DNA of 64,000 bases from Hyphomonadaceae bacterium TMED5 (GCA_002173095.1 NHBK01000009.1:372001-436000); one strand, 5' to 3'. Numbered from the stretch's first letter, positions 8,163-17,358 are shown. Notes: generated by a model not told the origin, from the sequence alone. A program made the numbers and translations.

Positions 8163-8248
8163 TGTGTCAAAAATATCTGACACATATATGGTAAAACATT
8201 TTTTACATGTCAAAGAAATTAGACACAGAGATGTAAAATATTTTGTAC
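8163..8248. repeat. Tandemly duplicated operator-like unit, two palindromes each
   Basis: Unit 1 has TGTGTC-N10-GACACA (8163-8184) followed by GTAAAACATTTTTTAC (8191-8206). Unit 2 repeats the order: TGTC-N10-GACA (8208-8225), then GTAAAATATTTTGTAC (8233-8248). The 16-mers agree at 14 of 16 bases. Repeat distance is about 42-43 bp, close to four helical turns. The array fills the space between the XRE/membrane operon (start 8149) and the divergent gene at 8320, so it is probably a shared regulatory region. The binding protein is inferred, most simply the XRE protein at 7045-7275. Confidence 0.6.
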
Positions 8249-8319
8249 ACACCTGAATCTGTTTGAGATTCTGAGTAATCGAGATATAGTATTGTTATAA
8301 CATTTTCCGGGAGGGCGAG

Positions 8320-8874
8320 ATGAAACGGTTTTGGGTTATGGTCTCATGCACCTTCGCGCTCATCCTGCCCGCCTTTGCCTGCTCCCCGCCACATCCCCGT
8401 ACGGTGATGGAACAGTTTGAGTACGCGGAAGCGGTATTCGAAGGGATTGTGTTCTCTGAAGACGTCCACTGCAACGACCCTGATTATCTCTTGCCCACAC
8501 ACCCGGTTCTTTGCCCGCGAACAGTCCGTGCGATTGTCCTGAATAGCGTGAAAGGTGACGCAGAGGGTATTGTGGATATTCACATTGACAGTGCTCTTTG
8601 TTTTTATCCTATTCACCGCCTTATGGGGCGTCGCACCTATCTGTTCTTATTTCAGAACAGAAATGGTCAATTCGAAGGGGTGTACTCAAATGATTTTTTT
8701 GAGCCCGATATAGAACTTGAAGGCATGCCGATTGAAGAGTTCAGACGTCTGACAATCGACCGGCCACCAATTTATATGCCAAATGGTGACCTGATTAGTG
8801 GCGGTAGAGATGCCGTGATCTATGAGGGGCGATTCATGCAATTTGGTCAAAGATTACACATCAGAGCGAATTAA
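8320..8874 (+). CDS. Secreted TIMP/netrin-like domain protein, hypothetical
   Basis: 184-residue exported protein. Residues 1-20 form a signal peptide ending at AFA-CSPPHP, so the mature protein starts with cysteine. The start ACSPPHP, then EYAEAVFEGIVFSE, resembles bacterial TIMP/NTR-like proteins, which usually read CSC-x-P and ADAVFxGxV. Four further cysteines occur. No lipobox is obvious, but an N-terminal Cys leaves lipidation possible. Codons are more A/T-rich than in the left neighbours. Positions 8783-8802 are repeated exactly in the acyltransferase downstream. Confidence 0.62.
   Translation: MKRFWVMVSCTFALILPAFACSPPHPRTVMEQFEYAEAVFEGIVFSEDVHCNDPDYLLPTHPVLCPRTVRAIVLNSVKGDAEGIVDIHIDSALCFYPIHRLMGRRTYLFLFQNRNGQFEGVYSNDFFEPDIELEGMPIEEFRRLTIDRPPIYMPNGDLISGGRDAVIYEGRFMQFGQRLHIRAN
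8783..8802 (+). repeat. 20-bp perfect direct repeat, left copy
   Basis: The sequence ATGGTGACCTGATTAGTGGC inside the TIMP-like gene is identical to 10921-10940 at the end of the acyltransferase gene. The match stops at exactly 20 bases on both sides. Both copies are read in the frame encoding GDLISG. Confidence 0.9.
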
Positions 8875-8886
8875 CTGTGTGATTAT

Positions 8887-8926
8887 CACGTAAAAGTTGC
8901 GCTCCTCAATTCCCGATCGTTACGTG
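8887..8926. repeat. 7-bp inverted repeat between TIMP-like and acyltransferase genes
   Basis: CACGTAA (8887-8893) and TTACGTG (8920-8926) are complementary with a 26-nt spacer. They lie in the 89-bp gap before the acyltransferase start. Role unknown; it could be a weak terminator or an operator. Confidence 0.3.
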
Positions 8927-8963
8927 CTCTTGTTTCGATTTTTTGGGGTGAAGGGGGGCATTA

Positions 8964-10958
8964 ATGTCGGGCACTACGAACGACAAGCACGAACCAATAA
9001 AGTATCGGCCTGATATTGATGGTTTGCGTGCTTTGGCGGTTCTGCCGGTAATTCTGTTCCATCTGGAGCCGAGCTGGATTCCCGGCGGGTTTGTAGGTGT
9101 CGATATTTTTTTCGTGATCTCGGGTTTCCTGATCACAAAAATTATATGGCGAGAGGCTCAGGAGCAACGTTTCACGTTCGCTCGCTTCTATGAGCGACGA
9201 GCAAGGCGGATCCTGCCCGTTTTGTTTACGGTGTTGACGGTCAGTTCTTGCCTTGCTTTGTGGATGATGACTCCCGCTGAACTCTCCAGCTATAGCGAAA
9301 CTTTGGCTGGCGCTGCTCTTTTTGCGTCAAATATCGTCTTGTTTTTTCAAACGGGATATTTTGACGCTGCGGCTCATCAGAAACCGCTCCTTCATACTTG
9401 GTCACTCGCCGTCGAAGAGCAGTTTTACATTTTTTTTCCAATCGTGATTTTGGTTTCGCTGAAATTTCTAAAAGTGCGCTTCACGCTTTTGCTTGTGGTT
9501 CTGGGCGCAGTTTTATCATTTTTAATTTCACTCTACGTCACCAACAAAGATCCCAGTCTTTCCTTTTATTGGCTGCCTTTTCGTGCCTGGGAATTGCTGT
9601 TCGGCTCTCTGATCGCATTGGGGATCCTTCCGGAACTACGTAGTCGAGTGCTCCGCCACGCTGTGTCAGTGGTCGGTTTGGTGCTGGTTCTGGTCTCATT
9701 GGCTTTCTATTCAAGCGGGACTCTTTTTCCTGGGCTCATGGCTGCGCCTCCGGTTTTGGGGGCCACTATGATAATCTGGTCAGGGCCATCCTCGTTAATT
9801 GGGCGGGCTTTGTCGGCCAAGCCTCTCGTGTTCGTTGGGCTTATTTCATATTCACTCTATATGTGGCACTGGCCAATAATCGTATTCGCAGAATTATACC
9901 TGATACGAGAGCCTTATCTGTATGAATTGCTCGCGATATTTGCTGTCACTGTAATGGTCTCATATGTTTCTTGGCGATTTATAGAGCAGCCTTTTCGAAA
10001 TTCTGAGGGCTTGGTGAAACGTACCCGCAGCGTTGCGATAGCATCTGTCTCAGGTATTGCGTGCGCCGCGTGTGCTAGCGCTTTCTTTTTTGTTTCCGGG
10101 GGCTTCCCTCAGCGCTGGTCGGCAGAACTGCAACAGGTAGCTGCGGTTTCTGAAGAACGACCGTCGTGTCGATCGAGTGATCTGATCGATACATTGGGAC
10201 TCAATGTGATGGCATGTCATATCGGCCAACTTCATGGACCATTGGATTTCGTGCTTTGGGGTGACTCTCATGCGGGCTCGTGGTTGCCGCTATTCGATCG
10301 TATGCTTCGTGAAGAGCGATTGTCTGGGATGGTGATTTCTGCCCCCGGCTGCGTACCCGCGTTGAATTTGGATCGAGCTGAAAGCTGGCGCCGGTGTGAA
10401 TTTATTGAAAGGTCTCTATTTGAGCAGGTTTTAGAGCTTAACGTGAAGAAGGTTGTCATCGTTGCTTCCTGGGAGCTGCATGTCGCTGATCCGGAAAAAA
10501 ATACGATCTATGACGGTCGGTTCAGTAATGATGTTTTCAGCCGGCAGTTCAATATTGTTGGAGGATTGGAAGACGTAATATTGAAATTGCAAGCAAAGCA
10601 AATTGACGTGGGGATATTCATGTCTGGTGTTTCCGCCGATTATGACGTTCCGTCATCGCTTTTCAGAAACGCCGTGCTTTCTAGAGATTTAGATATTTCA
10701 TCATCCACACAACGCCGAGAAGAACGTATTTCGCCGATTTTAGGGTTTGCGCATGAGTTTGCGGATATCGTTATATCGGTTGACACACTTTTCTGTGACG
10801 AGCAGCTCTGTAAAGTAAGCGTCGGGGGGCGCCCATTGTACCATGATGACAATCACCCGTCAGAGTATATGAATGAACTAGCTTATAGCCAATTGCAGCC
10901 GCAGTTCTTTGAGTTTTTGTATGGTGACCTGATTAGTGGCTCAGACGCCCCTCAATAA
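8964..10958 (+). CDS. Acyltransferase 3 / SGNH-hydrolase fusion (OafA-type O-acetyltransferase)
   Basis: Inner-membrane protein that moves acetyl groups onto surface polysaccharide, such as O-antigen or peptidoglycan. Residues about 12-350 form the multi-span acyltransferase-3 domain, opening with YRPDIDGLRALAVLPV and including FFVISGFLI. The C-terminal SGNH domain has the nucleophile in LWGDSHAG (Ser435) and DDNH at 628-631. Length (664) is typical. The start has a strong AAGGGGGG site. The gene is visibly more A+T-rich than its flanks. Its 3' end carries the 20-bp repeat and overlaps the convergent gene by 26 bp. These traits suggest acquisition. Confidence 0.93.
   Translation: MSGTTNDKHEPIKYRPDIDGLRALAVLPVILFHLEPSWIPGGFVGVDIFFVISGFLITKIIWREAQEQRFTFARFYERRARRILPVLFTVLTVSSCLALWMMTPAELSSYSETLAGAALFASNIVLFFQTGYFDAAAHQKPLLHTWSLAVEEQFYIFFPIVILVSLKFLKVRFTLLLVVLGAVLSFLISLYVTNKDPSLSFYWLPFRAWELLFGSLIALGILPELRSRVLRHAVSVVGLVLVLVSLAFYSSGTLFPGLMAAPPVLGATMIIWSGPSSLIGRALSAKPLVFVGLISYSLYMWHWPIIVFAELYLIREPYLYELLAIFAVTVMVSYVSWRFIEQPFRNSEGLVKRTRSVAIASVSGIACAACASAFFFVSGGFPQRWSAELQQVAAVSEERPSCRSSDLIDTLGLNVMACHIGQLHGPLDFVLWGDSHAGSWLPLFDRMLREERLSGMVISAPGCVPALNLDRAESWRRCEFIERSLFEQVLELNVKKVVIVASWELHVADPEKNTIYDGRFSNDVFSRQFNIVGGLEDVILKLQAKQIDVGIFMSGVSADYDVPSSLFRNAVLSRDLDISSSTQRREERISPILGFAHEFADIVISVDTLFCDEQLCKVSVGGRPLYHDDNHPSEYMNELAYSQLQPQFFEFLYGDLISGSDAPQ
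10921..10940 (+). repeat. 20-bp perfect direct repeat, right copy
   Basis: Identical to 8783-8802. It lies at the 3' end of the acyltransferase gene and runs into the tail of the convergent gene 10933-11931. Between the two copies lie the end of the TIMP-like gene and almost the whole acyltransferase gene. Confidence 0.9.
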
Positions 10959-11931
10959 TGTCCAGGATATTGGCCTGAATGCCGCCTAGAAATACCTCGC
11001 CCCAAAGTGCGGCATAGGTGTTGAGCGGGGTCTGCGCCTCATAATCCGTATAAAGCACAAGGCGCGTTTGCCCGGCCTCAGCCGGTTCGAGCCGATAGCC
11101 GCCTTCAGCAATACGTAAATGATGGCCGTCCGGTGAGATATGGCGGTCGGTATATCGGCTGATGGAACCGTTCGGGAAGACGAAATTCCAGCTCAGGGCC
11201 TGAAATTCCTGCCAATGGGTGATGTGTTCTTCAAAGGTGATGTTCTCGCCCCATTGGGCATGGCGAATAGCGCCCACGCCTTCCCCTGCAACGACCGCAG
11301 AGCTTGGGCGCGGAATGCGGGCAATGGTCTGCACAAAGGTGAAACGCCCCTCATCGGCGGCAATATCCGGTAGGGAAATCAGCAGCGGCCATATCTCTTC
11401 AGCGCCTGCATCCAGCACAATGCTGCGTTCCACGCTGTAAGGCGTGATCTGATGGGGCTGGGTCGCATCCATGGCCAGCAGCAAGGCTGGTACAGTTGCG
11501 ATCAGGCTCATTTCCAGCTTTGCCTTTTTACCAGCTTCAATATGTCGACGCTGAATGCGCTTTGTGGTGAGCGCGCCAAGCAGCGCCATGGGTAGCCAGA
11601 GCACGCTTGCCAACAGAAGGCAGACGACGCCTTCGCCCAGAATGGCCGCGCCTGCGCCCAGCACAATGACGAGGATGAGAAGGACGATAGAGTATGCATT
11701 GCTGGCTGTATTTTCGCCCTTCGGGTTCACCAGATACGCAGCGAACAGACCGATCAGATAAGGCAGGCCAAGCAATATGAAGAGCGAGATAAACCCTTCG
11801 CCATCCACGCTCGGATTGAGCTGAACGAACAGCCCGTAAAGCGCCAGTGTACAGATGAGTATCAGCGCGCTGATCGAAAGGATCCGCTTCAGAACGGTCC
11901 ACCACACAGATGCAGGTTTTGTCTCTTCCAT
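10933..11931 (-). CDS. Membrane protein with C-terminal SRPBCC (START-like) domain
   Basis: 332 residues. About five hydrophobic segments lie within residues 15-155. A soluble domain (about 165-330) follows, opening YSVERSIVLDAGAEEIWPLL and ending LILDIIEGRL-like, the pattern of polyketide-cyclase/START-like ligand-binding folds. I do not know a specific function for this architecture. It is convergent with the acyltransferase; the two stop regions overlap by 26 bp. The ATG follows GGGGGAC. Confidence 0.78.
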   Translation of the reverse strand: MEETKPASVWWTVLKRILSISALILICTLALYGLFVQLNPSVDGEGFISLFILLGLPYLIGLFAAYLVNPKGENTASNAYSIVLLILVIVLGAGAAILGEGVVCLLLASVLWLPMALLGALTTKRIQRRHIEAGKKAKLEMSLIATVPALLLAMDATQPHQITPYSVERSIVLDAGAEEIWPLLISLPDIAADEGRFTFVQTIARIPRPSSAVVAGEGVGAIRHAQWGENITFEEHITHWQEFQALSWNFVFPNGSISRYTDRHISPDGHHLRIAEGGYRLEPAEAGQTRLVLYTDYEAQTPLNTYAALWGEVFLGGIQANILDIIEGRLSH

Positions 11932-12056
11932 ATTGTCCCCCTGATGAAGCCTTCTGCTTCCCCGCGGCTATCAAACGCCAAAGCCGCGAACTCGGCAAGT
12001 AAATGCCCGTATGAGGGGAGTTTAAGGGCGGCGAACGTCTTGAACTGGGCGCGGCG

Positions 12057-12941
12057 TTACCCGAAGATCAGCGTGCCATGAGCAGAAGCGCCTGCCCAGG
12101 CACCATCTGCAACAGCAAGTGCCACCGAATGCGGAACACGGGCCACATCTCCGCAGGCAAATACGCCTGGAATACTCGTTTCCTTATTGGCATCGGTCTG
12201 GAGCTGTGTACCGAAAGGCGTTTCTTCGATGGCGCAGCCCAGTCCTTCACCGAGCGAGGTCGAAGGCTTATTGCGGCTCGCAACGAAAATTCCGGCAAAT
12301 GACAATGTGCGCCCATCTGTCAGATACACATCCGCCGAGCCAGTAATTCGGGCGATCGGTGTGTGTTCAACCTCTACACCCCGGTGTGCGAGTTTTGCGC
12401 TCATTTCATCGTTCAGCGTCAGTCGCCCATCCGTGAAGAAAGTGGTCGCGCCCCAATCGGGCAGCATCAGCGCCTGGTGCACGGAGTTTTCGCCAACGGC
12501 AATGACAGCAATATCTTTCTGTCCCAATTCGTATCCATGGCAGTAAGGGCAGTGAAAAACGGTTTGTCCCCAGCGTTCCTGAAGACCTTTAACGTCCGGA
12601 AGGGTGTCGCTGACACCAATCGCCAGAATTATGCGCTTTCCATGAAAACGTTCTGAGGCGTCTGTGCTGACGGTGAAATGGTCTTTCTCTCCTGAGATGT
12701 CAGTCGCCATCTGGTCGGTCCAGTAAACACTGGGATAGGCGAGCAATTGTTGTCTGGCGGTGCGTGCAATTTCATCCGGCGCGATGCCGTCCTGTGTCAG
12801 GAAACCATTGGAATGGTCGGCAAACCGGTTGCGGCGTTTTCCGCCATCCAGAACCAGAATTTTCTGGCGTGCACGCGCCAGCTGTAAGGCGGCAGACATG
12901 CCTGAATAACTGCCGCCTATGATGATGACGCCGTATTTCAT
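12057..12941 (-). CDS. Thioredoxin-reductase-like NAD(P)/FAD oxidoreductase
   Basis: Flavoprotein disulfide reductase-like enzyme of 294 residues. The FAD-binding GGSYSGMSAA is at residues 9-18, the redox motif CPYC at 131-134, and the C-terminal FAD motif ACGDVAR near the end. An upstream in-frame ATG would add MGFF; homologues start MKY, so 12941 is preferred. Such stand-alone proteins (YumC/TrxB relatives) may act on small disulfides or other electron acceptors. No thioredoxin or regulator gene is adjacent. Confidence 0.88.
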   Translation of the reverse strand: MKYGVIIIGGSYSGMSAALQLARARQKILVLDGGKRRNRFADHSNGFLTQDGIAPDEIARTARQQLLAYPSVYWTDQMATDISGEKDHFTVSTDASERFHGKRIILAIGVSDTLPDVKGLQERWGQTVFHCPYCHGYELGQKDIAVIAVGENSVHQALMLPDWGATTFFTDGRLTLNDEMSAKLAHRGVEVEHTPIARITGSADVYLTDGRTLSFAGIFVASRNKPSTSLGEGLGCAIEETPFGTQLQTDANKETSIPGVFACGDVARVPHSVALAVADGAWAGASAHGTLIFG

Positions 12942-13154
12942 GAAAAACCCCATAATGATATAATATCACATATCGAGTGAGCCCCAGGGTTTCAAGTGAA
13001 TGTATTGTGCATTCTTGCCGACATTGAAGGACGCGTGTGTTAAGCTGGGGGAAATCCTTTTGCGTCGATTGGTTCTGCGCCTTCCGCCTTGACCAAAACC
13101 CCCATCAGGCCTACTCCCCGCGATTGGTTTCAATCACAAAGGCACACCCCTAAA

Positions 13155-14750
13155 ATGACCGATATCTCCACCCTTGCCGCATCAGCTAAAGCCTGGCCGT
13201 TCGAGCTTGCGCAAAAGCTGAAACAACGCGTCGAGCAGTTGGAGAAACAGGGTAAGGGCAAGGACGCCGTGATCTTTGAAACGGGCTACGGCCCGTCAGG
13301 CCTGCCGCATATCGGTACGTTTGGTGAAGTTGTGCGCACGACTATGGTGCGTCGCGCTTTTGAAACGCTGACCGAAGGCAAAATTCCGACCCGTCTGATC
13401 TGTGTGTCCGACGATATGGACGGCATGCGTAAAGTCCCGCCGACGGTTCCAAACCCGGAAAGCCTTGAGGCGTATCTGCAAAAGCCACTGACCGCAGTGC
13501 CAGACCCATTCGGTACGCATGATAGCTATGGCGCGCATATGAATGCCCGCCTTTGCGGCTTTCTGGACAGCTTTGGCTTTGAGTATGAGTTCGCGTCTGC
13601 GACTGAGCTTTATAAAAACGGCACTTATGACCCGATGCTTCTGCGCGCTGCGGAAAAGTATCGGGACATTATGGATGTCATGCTGCCAACATTGGGTGAG
13701 GAACGCCGCGCGACGTATTCCCCATTCTTGCCAATCTCCCCGACAACGGGCCGCGTCCTCTATGTGCCGATGAAGCATGTGGATGCGAAGAATGGTGAGA
13801 TCACCTTTGAGGATGAAGACGGCACGGACGTGACTATCCCGGTGACAGGTGGCCACGCCAAGCTTCAGTGGAAGCCAGATTTCGGCATGCGCTGGGCCGC
13901 GCTGGGCATTGATTTTGAAATGTTCGGCAAGGACCACCAGGCGAATGCGCCGATCTATTCCAAAATCTGTAAAATTCTGGGTGAGCGCCAGCCAGAACAA
14001 TATGTCTATGAGCTGTTCCTGGACGAAAAAGGCGAGAAAATCTCCAAGTCCAAAGGCAATGGCATCTCGGTTGAGCAATGGCTGAAATATGCGCCGCAGG
14101 AAAGCCTTGCGCTGTTCATGTGGCAAAAGCCACGTGCAGCGAAAAAGCTCTATTTCGATGTCATTCCGAAAGCCGTGGATGAGTATCTGACCTTCATTGA
14201 GAAGTATCAGTCTGAAGAGCCTGCACGTCAGCTGGAAAACCCGGTCTGGCATATTCATGGCGGCAATCCACCGGAACTGAATGTGCCAGTGAGCTTTGCG
14301 CTGCTCTTGAACCTCGTATCGGCAGCGAATGCGAACTCCAAAGAGCTGATCTGGGGCTTCATTACAAAGTACGCGCCGGACGCAACTCCGGAGAACGCGC
14401 CATTCCTCGACCATCTGGTGGGCTATGCGCTCGCTTATTATGAGGACTTCGTGAAGCCTGCGAAAACCTATCGCGCGCCCGATGCGAAGGAACGCGTTGC
14501 GCTCAGTAATCTGGTGAAGGCGCTGCGTCATTATGAGGGCGATGTGACGGCGGATGATCTTCAGACGCTGACCTTCTCCATTGGTAAGGATGCAGAGTTT
14601 GAAAACCTGCGTGACTGGTTCAAAGCGATCTATGAGGTTTGCCTTGGTCAGTCTCAGGGGCCACGCTTTGGTGGCTTCATCGCGATTTATGGCGTTGAGG
14701 AAACCGCTCAGCTGATCGAAGACGCACTGAACGATAAGTTTCTGAAGTAA
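13155..14750 (+). CDS. lysS: Lysyl-tRNA synthetase, class I (archaeal type)
   Basis: Charges tRNA-Lys with lysine using a Rossmann-fold class I catalytic domain, unrelated to the class II LysRS of most bacteria. The 531-residue protein has the HIGH-type motif PHIGT at 51-55 and the KMSKS-type motif KISKSKG at 295-301. [15 protein letters not shown] is typical of this family in alphaproteobacteria. A TTG 66 bp upstream is in frame but the added residues look unlike the family; the [13 protein letters not shown] is chosen. Some annotations call this gene lysK. Confidence 0.96.
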   Translation: MTDISTLAASAKAWPFELAQKLKQRVEQLEKQGKGKDAVIFETGYGPSGLPHIGTFGEVVRTTMVRRAFETLTEGKIPTRLICVSDDMDGMRKVPPTVPNPESLEAYLQKPLTAVPDPFGTHDSYGAHMNARLCGFLDSFGFEYEFASATELYKNGTYDPMLLRAAEKYRDIMDVMLPTLGEERRATYSPFLPISPTTGRVLYVPMKHVDAKNGEITFEDEDGTDVTIPVTGGHAKLQWKPDFGMRWAALGIDFEMFGKDHQANAPIYSKICKILGERQPEQYVYELFLDEKGEKISKSKGNGISVEQWLKYAPQESLALFMWQKPRAAKKLYFDVIPKAVDEYLTFIEKYQSEEPARQLENPVWHIHGGNPPELNVPVSFALLLNLVSAANANSKELIWGFITKYAPDATPENAPFLDHLVGYALAYYEDFVKPAKTYRAPDAKERVALSNLVKALRHYEGDVTADDLQTLTFSIGKDAEFENLRDWFKAIYEVCLGQSQGPRFGGFIAIYGVEETAQLIEDALNDKFLK

Positions 14751-14835
14751 TCGGTTTTTTGTGATTGCAAAGCGGCATGATATTCCGCTTCACTCTCTGG
14801 AATATACATCGCGCTTTAATGAGCTCCGTTCTCCC

Positions 14836-15558
14836 TCACTCTGTTTCTGAGGTCTTTATCGTCTGTTCTTTTTCGTCAAGCATGAGTGTTCTGTACTGAA
14901 GCAGGACGATTGCCTGCCATATCCAGAAAACAGCACCGAATATGCAAACGGAGAAGAACAAACGGGACGGCGCGGTGGATCCAAAATTTTGTGTCAGTAA
15001 GTTCAGAGCGATCTGAATCAAATAGAGCGCCAGCGCGAGAATGGCTGCAGCAAGAGTGTTATTCGTGATTACGGTCAGAACGTTTTTTGCCGCGTCGGCG
15101 AACTGTAGGGCATGGGTTTCTAGCTTCAGTTTTACCAGTTCGTAAGCGTACAGAATGTTCACGATCACCAGTATGCGGAATAGAAATCCCCAAAACAGGC
15201 TACTGATCGAAAATGCCTGAAACTGTTGGCTTGGAAACACTTCATCGGTGAGAAACTTAATTATGACGGTACCCGCCAGGGCAATGAAGATGACTTGCCA
15301 GCTCGACTTGATACGGCCGAGCGGAGTTGTCCCGGGGGTCTGAAAATAAAAGCACGACAGAACAACCATACCGACCGCACTTGCGATGAATTGGCCGCTG
15401 ATGAAGAGCCAAGGATTTCTACCATAAATACCGTTTGCGATGTCTCCGGTTGCAAATCCAAGGAATGCGTAAAGAAACCAGACTACCATGACGGCAATTA
15501 AGAGTTTGAAAATTAAACCAAAACTTGATTTCAAGCTTTCTAATACTGGGTTAAGCAT
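14836..15558 (-). CDS. Six-helix membrane protein of unknown function
   Basis: 240 residues with hydrophobic segments at about 15-35, 50-70, 85-105, 118-140, 165-188 and 200-220, and a short charged C-terminal tail. GGGAGG at 6-nt spacing supports the ATG at 15558. No family recognised. It stands alone, convergent with lysS, with a 312-bp gene-free stretch upstream. Confidence 0.68.
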   Translation of the reverse strand: MLNPVLESLKSSFGLIFKLLIAVMVVWFLYAFLGFATGDIANGIYGRNPWLFISGQFIASAVGMVVLSCFYFQTPGTTPLGRIKSSWQVIFIALAGTVIIKFLTDEVFPSQQFQAFSISSLFWGFLFRILVIVNILYAYELVKLKLETHALQFADAAKNVLTVITNNTLAAAILALALYLIQIALNLLTQNFGSTAPSRLFFSVCIFGAVFWIWQAIVLLQYRTLMLDEKEQTIKTSETE

Positions 15559-15870
15559 CGAGAACCTCCCGTTTTGAGGGAATAGTTAACGATGAATGAT
15601 GAAACATTGACAACAAAAAATTGCAGATATGGATATACTTGATTGTTAAGTGAAGTATTGGGGAGTTCTTGTGCCAACCTTAGGTTCAGCCTCGCAGCCC
15701 TGGCTTTGGTCGTAGTTTCCTAGCTCTATCGGTGGTGTAATCCCCTTTTCAGGGGGAGTTACGAGCCGCGAAATTTGCGACTCCTCCCCTTGAAATGGCT
15801 CCTGAGGAAAAGAAAACGCATTCGTTTCCCGAGGGAGGGACAGGTGGGGATCAAGCTTTAAGAGATTTCC
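15559..15870. other. 312-bp gene-free stretch with hairpins and a possible leader ORF
   Basis: No convincing gene. On the plus strand GGGGAG is followed by a GTG ORF of 14 codons (15671-15715) containing two Trp codons in QPWLWS. An imperfect 18-nt inverted repeat (15746-15763 against 15778-15795) makes a large G/C-rich hairpin. On the minus strand the stretch ETTTKARAARLNLRL vaguely resembles the start of DUF559-type nucleases, but stops interrupt it. It may be a decayed gene or a dispersed palindromic element. Confidence 0.4.
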
Positions 15871-16746
15871 TTAAGCGTTTGCGTAGACGCCTTTCAGCTG
15901 GTCGACCACGCCTGTCTGGAATGGTGCGACAGCTGCATTGATCCCTTCAACGCCCATATCTTCGCCGACCACGGTACGCACGGGGCGCGGGCCTTCAGCT
16001 TCGATCAGTGCCTGAATGGCGTCGGCCACGTTCTGAGCGTCATTAATGTCTTCATTCTGGTCGAATGCCGTCTGGAACATGCCCAGCATACGGTCGCCAC
16101 CAGTCGACATCACGCCATAGGCCTGCACGCGGTCTTTATCGGCTGGGGCAGGCGATGTCGCGACGAGGTCTGTGCGGTGCGCACTTGGCTGAATGATTAC
16201 CGCTTCAACGCCTGTGCCCTCCAATTCCAGGTTCAGCGTCTCGGTATAGGTTTCCATCGCCCATTTGCTGGAACAATACAGTCCGAAGAAAGGAAGGGAG
16301 AGGCGACCAGCCGCAGAGCTGATATTGATGATGATGCCATCACCCTGTGCGCGCATGGCTGGCAGGGCTGCCCGGCAGGTGCGAGCAATGCCATAAACAT
16401 TCACATCAAACAGGTCTTTCATCTGTTCGAGTGTGAAGGCTTCGGTCACGCCAACGGGCATGACGCCCGCATTGTTGACCAGAGCATGCAGAGCGCCCTG
16501 TGCGAGTGCTGCGGAAACCGCACGGTCAACGCTTTCATCATTGGCAACATCAAGCTCCAGAATGGTGAGCTGTCCGCTTGCCGTCTTTGCAAAGCTGTTG
16601 AGATCTGCGACCGCTTTTTCATTGCGGGTGTCCGGCGAGCGCATGCCAGCAAAGACATGGTAGCCCTGAGAGAGTAGTGATTTTGCGGTGAGCAGGCCAA
16701 TGCCACGGCTCGCGCCGGTAATGAGGACGGATTTCTGGGGGGTCAT
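15871..16746 (-). CDS. Short-chain dehydrogenase/reductase
   Basis: Classical SDR of 291 residues. The cofactor motif TGASRGIG is at 10-17, NNAG at 91-94, and catalytic Tyr157/Lys161 lie in YCSSK, with the serine in NISSAAG. Length suits the classical subfamily with a C-terminal extension. The ATG overlaps the tetR stop codon (ATGA), so it is translationally coupled to the regulator. Substrate unknown. Confidence 0.9.
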   Translation of the reverse strand: MTPQKSVLITGASRGIGLLTAKSLLSQGYHVFAGMRSPDTRNEKAVADLNSFAKTASGQLTILELDVANDESVDRAVSAALAQGALHALVNNAGVMPVGVTEAFTLEQMKDLFDVNVYGIARTCRAALPAMRAQGDGIIINISSAAGRLSLPFFGLYCSSKWAMETYTETLNLELEGTGVEAVIIQPSAHRTDLVATSPAPADKDRVQAYGVMSTGGDRMLGMFQTAFDQNEDINDAQNVADAIQALIEAEGPRPVRTVVGEDMGVEGINAAVAPFQTGVVDQLKGVYANA

Positions 16747-17348
16747 GAGAGGGTAAAGTCCTTAATCATGGTTTTCATGAAAAGTTTCAAAGGGGCTTCG
16801 GAGCGTTCCGCTTTCATGCGGGTCAGCGCCCCGCTCCAGCCATTCAGAAGGGCATCTGCGCCTTCCTGCGGCGAGAGATGGGCAAGGCCGAGTTCATCCC
16901 GGACCTTATCTGTCAGGCAGACCTCAATCTCGGCAGAAAGCTCTCGCCAGAACCGCGATAAGGCGGACTGGAAGTTATCGTTCTGCGTGCCGAGCTCGTT
17001 TGAGAGGTTGCACATCAGGCACCCTTCGGAGAATTCCAGCGATTCAAAGACCGTGTGGGCAGCCCGGAAGAATTGCTTCAAACGGTCCAGCTCGGCCTTT
17101 GTCTGATCGCTCAGAATGCCATTGGCGAAGGCCATTTGGCTCTGATGGTACTCTTCAGCAACCGCGAGGCCATACGCCTCTTTGGATGCGAAATAGTGGT
17201 AGAAAGAGCCTTTGGGCAGGCCGGTTTCTGTAAGGATTTCTCCAATGCCGGTCGCCTCAAAGCCATTGCGTCTGAACAGGGCAAGGCCGGTATCGATGAG
17301 CCGGTCATAGGATGCGTTATAGGTTTTATCGTTTCGTGTGCGTGCCAT
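16743..17348 (-). CDS. TetR-family transcriptional regulator
   Basis: 201-residue one-component regulator. The N-terminal HTH (about 12-55) includes GIGEILTETGLPKGSFYHYF, of the type seen in AcuR/NemR-like repressors. A ligand-binding domain with one MCNL cysteine follows. An upstream TTG/ATG-like extension lacks HTH features, so MARTRNDK at 17348 is the start. A GACCGGTC palindrome lies 12-19 bp before the start codon and probably serves autoregulation. It is cotranscribed with the SDR gene. Confidence 0.9.
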   Translation of the reverse strand: MARTRNDKTYNASYDRLIDTGLALFRRNGFEATGIGEILTETGLPKGSFYHYFASKEAYGLAVAEEYHQSQMAFANGILSDQTKAELDRLKQFFRAAHTVFESLEFSEGCLMCNLSNELGTQNDNFQSALSRFWRELSAEIEVCLTDKVRDELGLAHLSPQEGADALLNGWSGALTRMKAERSEAPLKLFMKTMIKDFTLS

Positions 17349-17358
17349 GGATATAAAA

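Noticed and set aside
13296-14531. 411-residue open frame antisense to lysS
   Set aside because: Long antisense frames follow from biased third codon positions; the product has no recognisable domain.
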